In this document: in pieces, positions 1 through 8,265 of the stretch
Layout: the number at the start of each line of letters is the position of its first letter
How positions within the stretch are numbered: position 1 is the first letter of the stretch
Source of the DNA: Leptodesmis sichuanensis A121
Lineage (GTDB): Bacteria; Cyanobacteriota; Cyanobacteriia; Leptolyngbyales; Leptolyngbyaceae
Direction: 5' to 3'
Assembly: GCF_021379005.1 (NCBI RefSeq)
Contig: NZ_CP075171.1
Span: forward strand, 5,208,001 to 5,272,000
DNA: 64,000 bases
The notes under the pieces: model-generated
Databases searched by the model: none
Told to the model about the DNA's origin: nothing
What the model saw: only the letters and a program-made list of their open reading frames with translations
Translations under genes and position numbers: made by a program

Positions 1-410
1 GCTTCTGCCATTGCCAGCCCAACGGCATTAGCAATTCCCTGTCCGAGGGGGCCAGTGGTGACTTCTACCCCTGGGGTTTCAAAGTTTTCGGGGTGTCCTG
101 GCGTTCTGGATTCCCACTGACGGAACTGTTTAATGTCATCCAGCGTCACGCTGTCGTAGCCAGTCAGGTACATCAGGGCGTACTGCAACATACAGCCGTG
201 ACCTGCAGAGAGCACAAAGCGATCGCGGTTATACCATTTGGGATTTTTCGGGTTAAACCGCATAAATTGATCCCACAGCACAAAGGCCATCGGAGCCGCG
301 CCCATCGGTAGCCCTGGGTGGCCAGACTTGGCTTTCTCAACAGCGTCAATTGCCAGAAAGCGAATCGAATTAATGCACAGTTCTTCAAGTGTTTGAGTTG
401 CGACAGCCAT
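1..410 (-). CDS. tkt: Transketolase, N-terminal part (cut by window edge)
   Basis: Transketolase moves two-carbon ketol units between sugar phosphates with thiamine diphosphate, in the Calvin cycle and pentose phosphate pathway. About 136 residues are visible, starting [20 protein letters not shown] at the ATG complementary to 408-410. The segment [15 protein letters not shown] and later [20 protein letters not shown] are hallmark transketolase N-terminal (TPP pyrophosphate-binding) motifs. The frame stays open to base 1, so the C-terminal three quarters lie outside. It lies downstream of acpP and fabF on the same strand, an order I recall from many cyanobacteria. The 217 bases between it and fabF hold no gene, so it may have its own promoter. 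Identification is very safe. Confidence 0.95.
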   Translation of the reverse strand, partial: MAVATQTLEELCINSIRFLAIDAVEKAKSGHPGLPMGAAPMAFVLWDQFMRFNPKNPKWYNRDRFVLSAGHGCMLQYALMYLTGYDSVTLDDIKQFRQWESRTPGHPENFETPGVEVTTGPLGQGIANAVGLAMAE

Positions 411-627
411 ATTCCTAGTTGGTGACGGGTTGTTGGAGACGGGTTAATGCAAACCTGAGATCTAAAAATCGGGTAGATAGACCACCCGATTGCTACTAAG
501 CCTATCATCCCATTATCAGAGGGAATAGGCAATAATCCCTATTGAAAAAACTAATAAGAGGTGGTTAATCCCCTTTCGTTGCATTCAAAGGGCAGAACAG
601 AGACGAGAGCAGGGAGGATGAGGGCTA

Positions 628-1881
628 CTATTCAACGAACTTCTTGAATACCAAGGTGACGTTGTGACCGCCAAACCCAAAGGAATTGGACAGTGCCACG
701 GTCACGGTTTGCTCACGGCTGGTATTGGGCACGTAATCCAGATCGCAATCAGGGTCAGGATTCTGCAAATTAATCGTGGGCGGGACGCGATCGTTCGCGA
801 TCGCCATCACGGTTGCCACGGCTTCAATGCCGCCCGACCCGCCTAACAGGTGGCCCGTCATCGACTTGGTTGAACTAATGGCGACTTGATAGGCGTGTTG
901 ACCCAACGCTTTCTTAATTGCAGCGGTTTCGGTAGAGTCGTTGGCGGGGGTACTGGTGCCATGAGCATTAATGTAACTCACCTGCTCTGGAGTGATATTG
1001 GCATCCTTCAAGGCCAGAGAAATGGCTCTGGCGGCTCCTTCACCACCAGGTACCGGGGAGGTCATGTGGTAAGCATCACAAGTCATCCCATAGCCGACGA
1101 TTTCGCCATAGATGCGGGCACCCCGTGAAAGGGCGTGTTCTAGAGACTCCAGTACCAGAATGCCGACCCCTTCACCCATGACAAAGCCATCCCGGTCTTG
1201 ATCAAAGGGACGGCTGGCATGGGTGGGATCATCGTTACGGGTGGACAGCGCCTTACAGGCGGCAAAGCCAGCCAGGGAAAGGGGAGTCACGGCTGCTTCC
1301 GTACCGCCACAAATCATGGCCTGGGCATACCCTTGCTGAATCAGACGAAAGGCATCCCCGATCGCATTGGATCCGGCAGCACAGGCCGTGACAGAACAGG
1401 AATTTGGCCCTTTTGCTCCCAAATGAATCGCCGTCAGACCAGCGGCCATATTGGCGATCATCATGGGAATCATGAACGGGCTACAGCGATCCGGCCCCTT
1501 GGTGAGATACACTTCCTGCTGGTCTTCTAGCACTTTCAGGCCGCCAATTCCCGTCCCAATCAAGACACCGATTTGCTCGGCGTTCAGGTCGTTGATCGTT
1601 AATTGGGCATCTGCGATCGCCTGCTTACTGGCGGATACTGCAAACTGGGCAAACCGATCCATCCGTTTCGCTTCCTTCCGATCCAGGTAAAGCAACGGGT
1701 CGTAACCTTTGACCTCCCCAGCAAACCGACAGTCATGCCGGGAAGCATCAAATAACGTAATCGGGCCAATACCATTGCGCCCACTCATCAACCCCTGCCA
1801 ATACTCGGCCAGGGTGTTTCCAATTGGTGTAATCGCGCCCAGTCCAGTGACGACAACGCGCTTACGATCAACATTTGCCAT
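628..1881 (-). CDS. fabF: 3-oxoacyl-[ACP] synthase II (KAS II)
   Basis: Condenses malonyl-ACP with a growing acyl-ACP in type II fatty acid synthesis in the cytosol. The 417-residue product has the usual length and a complete active site: nucleophile Cys167 in VTACAAGSN, His307 in [11 protein letters not shown] and His344 in [15 protein letters not shown] chose the ATG at 1879-1881 ([15 protein letters not shown]) because it matches the family N-terminus. An in-frame extension to 1923 would add 14 residues with no family counterpart. It follows acpP, which encodes its carrier substrate, after a 265-base spacer containing a hairpin and heptad repeats. Nothing is missing or unusual in the protein. 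Confidence 0.97.
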   Translation of the reverse strand: MANVDRKRVVVTGLGAITPIGNTLAEYWQGLMSGRNGIGPITLFDASRHDCRFAGEVKGYDPLLYLDRKEAKRMDRFAQFAVSASKQAIADAQLTINDLNAEQIGVLIGTGIGGLKVLEDQQEVYLTKGPDRCSPFMIPMMIANMAAGLTAIHLGAKGPNSCSVTACAAGSNAIGDAFRLIQQGYAQAMICGGTEAAVTPLSLAGFAACKALSTRNDDPTHASRPFDQDRDGFVMGEGVGILVLESLEHALSRGARIYGEIVGYGMTCDAYHMTSPVPGGEGAARAISLALKDANITPEQVSYINAHGTSTPANDSTETAAIKKALGQHAYQVAISSTKSMTGHLLGGSGGIEAVATVMAIANDRVPPTINLQNPDPDCDLDYVPNTSREQTVTVALSNSFGFGGHNVTLVFKKFVE

Positions 1882-1970
1882 GATTTCAACGTCAGAAAGT
1901 GGAATACCGGGAACGCAAAACAAGTGCTAAGTGATGAGTTCTAAGCTTTAAGCCGAAGTCCTTAAGCAAT

Positions 1971-2125
1971 AAACTTAAAACTCAAAAATTTAAACCTTGC
2001 CCAAGTCCAGAAGCGTAGTTTCTCTTACAGGAAAACGACCGTTCTCTAGCTGGACTTGGTTTAGAACTACCCCTGGGTATTGAGTTTTGAGTTGAAGCCC
2101 TTGACGAACAAACTTAAAACTCAAA
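1971..2125. repeat. Heptad direct repeats and hairpin in the acpP-fabF spacer
   Basis: The 16-mer AAACTTAAAACTCAAA occurs at 1971-1986 and again at 2110-2125. A near-inverted version lies at 2080-2093. The unit reads as heptads (AACTTAA, AACTCAA). Between them an exact 10-bp inverted repeat CCAAGTCCAG (2001-2010) / CTGGACTTGG (2050-2059) can close a hairpin in the leader between acpP and fabF. Such heptad repeats are common in filamentous cyanobacteria. A role in setting the ratio of acpP to fabF message is only a guess. Confidence 0.7.
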
Positions 2126-2146
2126 GCTTAGCCCTGGGCAAAGGCC

Positions 2147-2398
2147 CTAAGCGGAAGCTGCGACCTTGTTGCTGATGTAGTCAACAGCCGCTTGAACAGT
2201 AGCGATTTCTTCTGCTGCTTCGTCGGGAATTTCAATGTCAAACTCCTCTTCGAGCGCCATTACAAGTTCAACTGTATCCAGGGAGTCAGCCCCCAGGTCA
2301 TTGGCAAAGCTGGCTTGAGGAGTCACCTCACTAACATCGACTCCTAATTGTTCAGCTACGATCTTCTGAACCTTCTCAAAAATTTCTGATTCGCTCAT
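2147..2398 (-). CDS. acpP: Acyl carrier protein
   Basis: Small acidic carrier that holds acyl intermediates on a phosphopantetheine arm during fatty acid synthesis. 83 residues, with the attachment serine at Ser39 in the invariant [18 protein letters not shown] motif. The ATG at 2396-2398 ([11 protein letters not shown]) is preceded by AGGGAG at good spacing. An upstream in-frame start would add nine residues foreign to the family. First gene of the acpP-fabF-tkt group. The AT-containing region upstream (2399-2600) should hold its promoter. Confidence 0.97.
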   Translation of the reverse strand: MSESEIFEKVQKIVAEQLGVDVSEVTPQASFANDLGADSLDTVELVMALEEEFDIEIPDEAAEEIATVQAAVDYISNKVAASA

Positions 2399-2755
2399 AA
2401 ACTCCCTCGTTGGATGCAGTGGCAATTACATACCCTTTGTTCGGATCTGCTCTCAGGTGCAGAACACAAGTCTGATCCCAGTCTCGTTATCCGCTATACC
2501 TTTTTGAGCATCTATACATATTATCTGAAAGCGCGATCGCTCAGTAGCACAGGTAGACGCTTTCCAGGAACCCGATTTTTTGCGAGAGACCCAGTTCCTT
2601 TCGCCAGGGCATCCTGCTTTCTGTAAGCAGCCCCTAGAAACCGGGTTTCTGGTTTCCTGACGAATTAATTAAGAATTTTGAAAAAACTTTCTTTAGGTAG
2701 GGATGATGGAGAGGAGGGGCAAAAATTCCTTAACACCCATCGCGGTTTTTATCTT
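2399..2755. other. Divergent intergenic region upstream of acpP and the HdrB-like gene
   Basis: A 357-base spacer with no supported gene. It must hold promoters for acpP (leftward) and the HdrB-like gene (rightward). It contains one HIP1 site near 2533 and the palindrome at 2636-2650. In-frame reading from a TTG at 2678 would extend the HdrB-like protein by 26 residues unlike the family, so I left it out. Confidence 0.6.
2636..2650. repeat. AGAAACC-G-GGTTTCT palindrome
   Basis: Perfect 7-bp arms around a central G. A degenerate relative (GGAACCCGATTTTTTGCGAG) lies about 70 bases upstream near 2568. This type of palindrome is frequent between genes in filamentous cyanobacteria; its function is unknown. 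Confidence 0.6.
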
Positions 2756-3661
2756 ATGGTCGCAAAATCTTTGAAATATGCCTATTTCCCTGGTTGTGTG
2801 GCTCAAGGAGCCTGTCGGGAACTGTACCAGAGTACCGAGAAGTTAACCCAAGCCCTGGGAATTGAACTGATTGAACTGAAAAAGGCTTCCTGCTGTGGTT
2901 CCGGTACGTTTAAAGAGGATTCTACTCTGCTGGAAGATACGGTCAATGCTCGTAATATTGCCTTAGCGGAAGAATTGAACCTTCCCCTGTTGACCCATTG
3001 CAGTACCTGTCAGGGGGTGATTGGGCACGTAGACGAACGGCTGAAACAAGCTCAACAGCGGAATCCCACTTATGTGGAGCAGGTGAATGACTTGCTGAAA
3101 CAGGAAGGATGTTCCCCTTACAAGGGCACCACGGAAGTCAAACACCTGCTTTGGGCTTTGGTGGGGGACTATGGACTGGAGGCTTTACAGGAGAAAGTTA
3201 CCCGGAAACTGGAAGGGCTGAACTGTGCGGCCTTTTATGGCTGCTATCTGTTGCGGGTTCAAGATCATTTGCCATTCGACGATCCCTATAATCCGCAATC
3301 GATGGAAAGTGTCTTCCGTGCAGTTGGTGCCACCCCCGTTGAGTACCAGGGACGTACCCAGTGTTGTGGCTGGCCGCTCTCCAGTTACGCCACAGAGCAG
3401 GCATTTCAGATGGCAGGCAAACATATTCAAGCGGCGATCGCGGCAGGTGCAGATTGCATCGTTACTCCCTGCCCCCTGTGTCACCTCAATTTAGATGCCC
3501 GTCAGCCAGAGGTGGAAAAAGCCATCGGCGATCGGCTGGGCTTACCGATTCTCCATTTACCTCAGTTGATTGCCTTAGCATTGGGGATCAGTTCTCAAGA
3601 ACTGGGACTCGATCGTCACATCGTCTCCACCCATTCCGTATTGACTAAATTAGGGTTGTAA
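2756..3661 (+). CDS. HdrB-like protein with two CCG domains (heterodisulfide reductase subunit B family)
   Basis: 301 residues from the ATG at 2756 (MVAKSLKYAYFPGCVAQG). Two cysteine-rich CCG domains are visible: CCGSGTFKE with a downstream CSTCQG in the N-terminal half, and CCGWPLS with TPCPLCHLN in the C-terminal half. In the heterodisulfide reductase/succinate dehydrogenase SdhE family these cysteines bind unusual iron-sulfur centres. In methanogens HdrB reduces CoM-S-S-CoB, but cyanobacteria do not make those thiols, so the substrate here is unknown. An electron-transfer or quinone-linked role is plausible. It converges on the Nif11-type gene, with a strong inverted repeat between them. 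The family call is firm; the function is open. Confidence 0.85.
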   Translation: MVAKSLKYAYFPGCVAQGACRELYQSTEKLTQALGIELIELKKASCCGSGTFKEDSTLLEDTVNARNIALAEELNLPLLTHCSTCQGVIGHVDERLKQAQQRNPTYVEQVNDLLKQEGCSPYKGTTEVKHLLWALVGDYGLEALQEKVTRKLEGLNCAAFYGCYLLRVQDHLPFDDPYNPQSMESVFRAVGATPVEYQGRTQCCGWPLSSYATEQAFQMAGKHIQAAIAAGADCIVTPCPLCHLNLDARQPEVEKAIGDRLGLPILHLPQLIALALGISSQELGLDRHIVSTHSVLTKLGL

Positions 3662-3678
3662 AACTTCGCGTCAGACCT

Positions 3679-3735
3679 GTCATTCGTCATTTGTCATGGG
3701 CATCATCATCTGACAAGGGACAAATGACGAATGAC
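3679..3735. repeat. 17-bp perfect inverted repeat between convergent genes
   Basis: GTCATTCGTCATTTGTC (3679-3695) is exactly complementary to GACAAATGACGAATGAC (3719-3735), with a 23-base loop. It sits between two converging genes, where it could act as a bidirectional terminator, although there is no T-run. The arm is made of heptads (AAATGAC, GAATGAC) that recur at 4748-4775 and 52689-52703. Confidence 0.8.
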
Positions 3736-3745
3736 CAACACCTGC

Positions 3746-4129
3746 TTATTCAAGGCCCAGGTAGGTCTTCAGAAACCACCTCTTTACCTTAGAAACTCCC
3801 AAGACTCCACCGCTCCCATCTTTTTCGGTCAGGGAAAAGCCGATCAGGTCTGCGAAATCCTTATCGGTGATCTCACCAGATTGGTGCTTCTGGAACGCAT
3901 CAACCACCTTGATGAGTTCATCCACTGAAAATGGATAGCCATTCTTAGCCGCAAAATCGGCGACAACAGGTGCTCGTTCTCCTTTAAGCGCTGCCGATTC
4001 CGCTGGATCTAATTCGGCTTCAGTACTGATATTGCCATCTCCGACCCCCAGCAACGCTTCCAACTGCTGGCGTAAAGTCTCATCTTCAGCGGTCTTCTGC
4101 ATGAATTTCAAAACGGTTGCAGTTGCCAT
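3746..4129 (-). CDS. Nif11-type small protein
   Basis: 127 residues from the ATG at 4127-4129. The N-terminus (VLKFMQKTAEDETLRQQLEAL) and later GYPFSVDELIKVVDAFQ fit the Nif11 domain, found in nitrogen-fixation clusters and as the leader of many cyanobacterial RiPP precursors. Between these two parts is an insertion rich in Ala, Glu and Pro that lengthens the domain. The protein ends with SGG followed by 18 residues, reminiscent of leader-GG-core organisation. No modifying enzyme or C39 transporter is adjacent; the nearest exporter is 16 kb away. It could therefore be a stand-alone Nif11 protein rather than a peptide precursor. Confidence 0.75.
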   Translation of the reverse strand: MATATVLKFMQKTAEDETLRQQLEALLGVGDGNISTEAELDPAESAALKGERAPVVADFAAKNGYPFSVDELIKVVDAFQKHQSGEITDKDFADLIGFSLTEKDGSGGVLGVSKVKRWFLKTYLGLE

Positions 4130-4325
4130 ACAAGCACATCCCACTTAATTTTGTTGCTCATATCATATCAAGGGAGCATTGGGCCACTTTCCTTTCTTTA
4201 CTTTCACGTAAGGCTTTCAACACTATTACGTTGTTTAAACTTTTGCGCCCTTTTGCTGAGAGTGTCTTCAACGGTAGGGTAAACTTAGCCTTGATCCAAA
4301 GGTTTGACGGCAAATGTGCTGTTAA

Positions 4326-4628
<303 letters not shown>

Positions 4629-4671
4629 AAAGCGCTTTTACGCGATCTTTTTGTATGTGGATCAAACGATT

Positions 4672-4697
4672 AAGGGGAGAATCGTTCTCCCCTTTTT
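4672..4697 (+). terminator. Rho-independent terminator of psaC
   Basis: AAGGGGAGAA, a 3-base loop TCG, then TTCTCCCCTT running into a T-tract. A ten-pair stem 44 bases after the psaC stop codon. Confidence 0.9.
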
Positions 4698-4747
4698 CAT
4701 TGTTTGGATTGCCTTCTTATCGGTATTGGGTGCCCCGCACCTGGCGT

Positions 4748-4775
4748 AAATGACCGATGATAAATGACCAATGAC
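4748..4775. repeat. Four tandem heptads of AAATGAC type
   Basis: Reads AAATGAC, CGATGAT, AAATGAC, CAATGAC. It sits between the psaC terminator and the end of the converging Hpt gene. Related to the arms at 3679-3735 and to the copy at 52689-52703. Confidence 0.65.
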
Positions 4776-4780
4776 AACGT

Positions 4781-5794
4781 TTACTGAATTGCTTTCATAA
4801 TAAAGTCTGCCAGTTCAATCAATTGCTCCTTGTTAAAGGTGTCTAGCAAAACCCTGGCTGCCGCCCGTGGCTCTAAAGGAATCGTGGTTTGATTGGCGCG
4901 ACTATGACTGGCAGATAACTCTGCCGGACGCACGACAGATTGAATTGGAGGTTGAATCGGCAGCAGAACTGGCATGGGAGGAGAGGGTGGGAAGTTGGGT
5001 AGGGGATTAAACCCTCCAGCCAATTTCTGTAAGCTGGTACTGGCAATTACTTCCCCTGGACGACCTGCTACCAGTAAATCTCCAGCCTGCTTAAGTTCCT
5101 TGATGATGACGGGAGCCAGCGCAGAGTAGGAGTTTTGAGAATTTCCGATCGCCTCTTTCGCGCATTGCAGCATTCCCCGCCACTCCGCTGCTGGACTCAA
5201 TGCCTCTAACCGCCCACATAACAGCGTGAGTTGCTGACGGGTGACTGGAGTATCGCCTTGCTTGAACAACTGCAGCATTTTCTTGAGGACTGCATGGATG
5301 AAGGCGGGAGCTTCTGCGCTCAGTTTGGCTGAATTGGGAGCCACTGGCTTTTGGGCAACCGCCCCTTTGCCAGCTTCTATGAGTCGATTTAGGTAGCTCT
5401 GTAAGTTAGAGAAGATCGGTTGCGAGGCTTTCATAATCTCTGCAGCCTGAGCTTCCTGGAAGCCATAGGGCGATTGCAGGGCTTCCACCAGTTCCTTTAA
5501 AGCATCAAATCCCTTAAGAAACAGATCTTCAAGCTGGCGATCGGGCTGCACAGAATTTTCTTTCAGAATTTTGAAATAATCCTCCAGGTGGTGAGCCACT
5601 CGATGAATGCTGTCAAAGCCCAACATCGCCGCGCCCCCCTTGATAGAATGAGCCGCCCGAAATAGCTCATTCAACTGCTCAGCATCGGCCAGCGTGGCCT
5701 GTAAATCCAGTAAGCCCTGTTCGATCGTATCGAGGTGTTCTTTCGCTTCCTCGATAAAAAATCCCATGATTTGCTGTTGTTTCGTCGCTTGCAC
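4781..5794 (-). CDS. Hpt-domain phosphotransfer protein
   Basis: 337 residues. Residues 8-110 form a histidine phosphotransfer (Hpt) domain with the phospho-accepting His49 in AAHSIKGGAAMLG. The rest is a proline-rich and helical tail without a CheA-like kinase or receiver domain. Hpt domains relay phosphate between hybrid histidine kinases and response regulators, and the large hybrid kinase encoded at 43830-50432 is a conceivable donor. The start is a GTG at 5792-5794 preceded by a G-rich stretch; an ATG nine codons in is possible but would trim helix 1. A stand-alone Hpt with a long tail of unknown role. Confidence 0.8.
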   Translation of the reverse strand: MQATKQQQIMGFFIEEAKEHLDTIEQGLLDLQATLADAEQLNELFRAAHSIKGGAAMLGFDSIHRVAHHLEDYFKILKENSVQPDRQLEDLFLKGFDALKELVEALQSPYGFQEAQAAEIMKASQPIFSNLQSYLNRLIEAGKGAVAQKPVAPNSAKLSAEAPAFIHAVLKKMLQLFKQGDTPVTRQQLTLLCGRLEALSPAAEWRGMLQCAKEAIGNSQNSYSALAPVIIKELKQAGDLLVAGRPGEVIASTSLQKLAGGFNPLPNFPPSPPMPVLLPIQPPIQSVVRPAELSASHSRANQTTIPLEPRAAARVLLDTFNKEQLIELADFIMKAIQ

Positions 5795-5973
5795 AGCCCC
5801 GTTTCCCCTTACGTGCTAACGTCGTTTACCTGAAAAGATTGAGTCTCTTTGATCTTGCCTTTTCAATATGCCCTGTGGTGGCCACTTCGTATCGCTTTAC
5901 AGGAACTTCATTGGAGGGTTGAGAGGAGGTGAGGGGGGAAGGGTGATGATGAGGTGAGGGAGTGATAGTTGGT

Positions 5974-6000
5974 GGAGACATTTCGCCGCAACGTCTCTAC
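5974..6000. repeat. GAGAC...GTCTC cyanobacterial intergenic repeat, copy 1
   Basis: GGAGACATTTCGCCGCAACG followed by TCTCTAC. An imperfect palindrome next to the ClpP-like gene stop codon. A second copy of the right half, TTCGCCGGAACGTCTCTAC, is at 12737-12755. Confidence 0.6.
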
Positions 6001-6746
6001 TTTAAGGGGCGGGTTGCAGAGGGCAACTGATTGATGGTTTGATCCACAATGCCATAGGTTTTTGCTTCCTGGGCAGACATATAAAAATCACGATCGGTAT
6101 CCACTTCAATCCGTTTCAAGGGTTGTCCGGTCAGTTCACTGAGCAGGCGATTGAGGACACTCCGGAGATACAAAATTTCCTTTGCTTTGATCGCAATATC
6201 ACTGGCTTGCCCTGTAACACCGTTCCACGGTTGATGAATCATAATGCGTGTGTTTGGTAGAACAACACGCTTGCCTTTTGTGCCACTAGCTAATAAGATA
6301 CTTGCCATTGAACTGGCCTCTCCCAATCCAACAGTTACAATGTCGGATTGCAAAGAACGAATAGCGTCGTAGATGGCTAAACCTGCGGTAATATCTCCAC
6401 CGGGGGAGTTGATGTATAGATAAATGGCTTTTCCCGGTGCTTTGCGATCGAGATAAAGCAGCCTGGAAATGACTAACTCTGCCAATTCAGGATTAATTTC
6501 CCCAGTGAGAAATATGACTCTTTCCTGATCGAACCACTCATTAATACCAACCTCTGCCTTGGTGTGGGAGTCAGTTGGAGTTGTCACCTTAGAAGTATCC
6601 GCAACTGCAAAGTGGGGGCCAGATTTCTTGATCTGCTGCCCTGCGAAGGCTGGAGGACTGAGCATTAACGTCAGCATTCCGATCGCAACGGCAGAGATAG
6701 AAAACGACACCCCACTGGAGTTTTTGCTGCTCATCAGATTACGCAT
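5997..6746 (-). CDS. ClpP-like serine peptidase with N-terminal signal peptide
   Basis: 249 residues. Residues 65-240 are a full ClpP fold with an intact triad: Ser146 (EASSMAS), His171 (MIHQPW) and Asp220 (DTDRD). The Ser-His and His-Asp spacings of 25 and 49 are the same as in E. coli ClpP. Unlike housekeeping ClpP, it begins with a basic stretch, a hydrophobic segment and PPAFA-G, a convincing Sec signal peptide with cleavage after residue 35. A spacer of about 30 residues follows. Export to periplasm or thylakoid lumen would separate it from the cytosolic ATPases ClpC and ClpX. Alternatively the segment could be a membrane anchor. No Clp ATPase gene is nearby. Family membership is certain; location and partner are inference. 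Confidence 0.88.
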   Translation of the reverse strand: MRNLMSSKNSSGVSFSISAVAIGMLTLMLSPPAFAGQQIKKSGPHFAVADTSKVTTPTDSHTKAEVGINEWFDQERVIFLTGEINPELAELVISRLLYLDRKAPGKAIYLYINSPGGDITAGLAIYDAIRSLQSDIVTVGLGEASSMASILLASGTKGKRVVLPNTRIMIHQPWNGVTGQASDIAIKAKEILYLRSVLNRLLSELTGQPLKRIEVDTDRDFYMSAQEAKTYGIVDQTINQLPSATRPLK

Positions 6747-6782
6747 CCTCCATCCCTTCTGGTAAAAGCCTTTTTCCTCGTC

Positions 6783-6922
6783 CGATTTTATGGGTGCATA
6801 TCACTTTTGCCCTCACCCAACTTGAGAGAGGGACTTTGAGATGGCTCGGCTCCCCTTCTCCCAACCTGGGAGAAGGGGCTGGGGGATGAGGGCCTGCAAA
6901 GGTGATATGCTCTCGATTTTAT
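6783..6922. repeat. MITE-like element with terminal inverted and flanking direct repeats
   Basis: Ends GCATATCACTTTTG (6796-6809) and CAAAGGTGATATGC (6897-6910) are inverted repeats with one mismatch. Inside lies a perfect 11-bp hairpin CCCCTTCTCCC (6852-6862) / GGGAGAAGGGG (6868-6878). The 9-mer CGATTTTAT occurs just outside each end (6783-6791 and 6914-6922), as a target duplication would. It has no coding capacity and sits between the ClpP-like and StyA-like genes. Confidence 0.6.
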
Positions 6923-6993
6923 CGCTTCGATGGAGATTTTTAAGATTGTTCAGGGCATTCCCAAAAGGGAGGGTAGGAAATGTCACCAGATTG

Positions 6994-8265
6994 TCAGGCA
7001 GCGATCAGTTCTTCACTCCGTAAATTCATCTCTGGTTTAGGAGCATTTCTCCGAGCCAGATAATTCTGGGTTGCTTCAGGAATAAAGAACCAGGGGAACA
7101 GGCTGGATGGATGAGTAATGCCATACAGATAGTCTCTAGCCACATCTGGATTATGGGAGGCTGCCACTAACACCTCCTGATGGTGGGCCTGGGGCATTAA
7201 CAGACAGTCAGACAGGCGATTGGCGTACTGCGCCTCCAGCCAAAACTCCTCGAAGACGGCCTGCATCCACCCGGCATCAAACTTGCGATCGCCTTTCTTA
7301 ATCACTCGCTGGGTCACCAGATGGGCCATTTTTGTAGCATTATTGGCTCCCTGTCCGGCTACCGGATCATTGAGAATCACGGTATCCCCGATCCCCAAGA
7401 CGATCGCTCCAGAGGGTAACTGACCTATGGGATGACGCACCACTGGAGTAATGGCTCCACACAGCCAGGCGCGATCGTCGAGCAGTTGCATCTCTTGAAC
7501 GACTGCGGCATTCCAGGGAGCGAATTGTTGAATCAGTTGCATACTCAGTTTCACAAAGTCCTGGCCCGTTTGTATGCCATCAAACTGATCCATCGGCCCC
7601 CCAGGGTAAGCTTCAAACCCGATCGCATAGGCATCCCTGCCACCCTGGCAGTAAAAAGGCTGGTGGAAAATTTCGCCAACTCCAGGCAGAATCATTTGCT
7701 GGAAGGTATGGGAATCTGTAGGATGGCTTCTCAATCCGGTGAAGATGCCTCCAGCCAGTCGGCGGGCGGGGTTTTTGTGAGTCGAGCGTTGAGCATCCCG
7801 CTGGAACAGGTTGGAAAGAGCACCTTTACCCGTCGCGACAACGACCAGATCATAAGCTTGGGCACAGTATTCCAAATCGGGGAGAGTCATTTCCTGCACT
7901 ACCAGCTTGCCTCCCCGCTTGACAAACTCCTGCATCCATCGGGAAAACTTCAGCCGCTGATCGATCGCTTGCCAGGGCCGGTCCAGATTGAAGGATAAGG
8001 TGAGAGCCGGATTTCCATCGGGGCCAGAAACACGGGTATGCAGGTTGTGACATCCGGAGAAGGACGGTTCCCAAAAGTTCAGTCCCAGATGCCGTTCAAT
8101 CTGGAGGGCTGGGTCAAACAAAGCGGCCAATGCGGTGGGTGTCCCGTGCAACATCGCTTCGGGGGTGCGATCGGAAAACAGCGTCACGCTGTAACCAGCT
8201 TCCAGTAAACCAAAGCCCAGCACCAGTCCGGCCTGACCCGCCCCAATAATTGCCACGTTTCGCAT
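6994..8265 (-). CDS. FAD-dependent monooxygenase of the styrene/indole monooxygenase (StyA) family
   Basis: 423 residues. The N-terminal Rossmann motif is AIIGAGQAGLVLGFGLLEAG, a central VVVATGKGAL follows, and the FAD-contacting NDPVAGQGANNAT sits near residue 300, all at the positions found in StyA. StyA enzymes epoxidise styrene or oxidise indole using FADH2 delivered by a separate reductase, StyB. No reductase gene lies nearby, so the electron source and substrate are unknown. It is transcribed alone, divergent from chlI. The fold and family are clear; the natural reaction in this organism is not. Confidence 0.82.
   Translation of the reverse strand: MRNVAIIGAGQAGLVLGFGLLEAGYSVTLFSDRTPEAMLHGTPTALAALFDPALQIERHLGLNFWEPSFSGCHNLHTRVSGPDGNPALTLSFNLDRPWQAIDQRLKFSRWMQEFVKRGGKLVVQEMTLPDLEYCAQAYDLVVVATGKGALSNLFQRDAQRSTHKNPARRLAGGIFTGLRSHPTDSHTFQQMILPGVGEIFHQPFYCQGGRDAYAIGFEAYPGGPMDQFDGIQTGQDFVKLSMQLIQQFAPWNAAVVQEMQLLDDRAWLCGAITPVVRHPIGQLPSGAIVLGIGDTVILNDPVAGQGANNATKMAHLVTQRVIKKGDRKFDAGWMQAVFEEFWLEAQYANRLSDCLLMPQAHHQEVLVAASHNPDVARDYLYGITHPSSLFPWFFIPEATQNYLARRNAPKPEMNLRSEELIAA

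Noticed and set aside
2678-2755. N-terminal extension of the HdrB-like protein from a TTG
   Set aside because: The added 26 residues do not resemble the family, and the ATG at 2756 starts exactly where the family homology begins.
4672-4697. psaC hairpin as a possible riboswitch
   Set aside because: It lies after the stop codon and has a simple stem with T-tract, so a terminator explains it fully.
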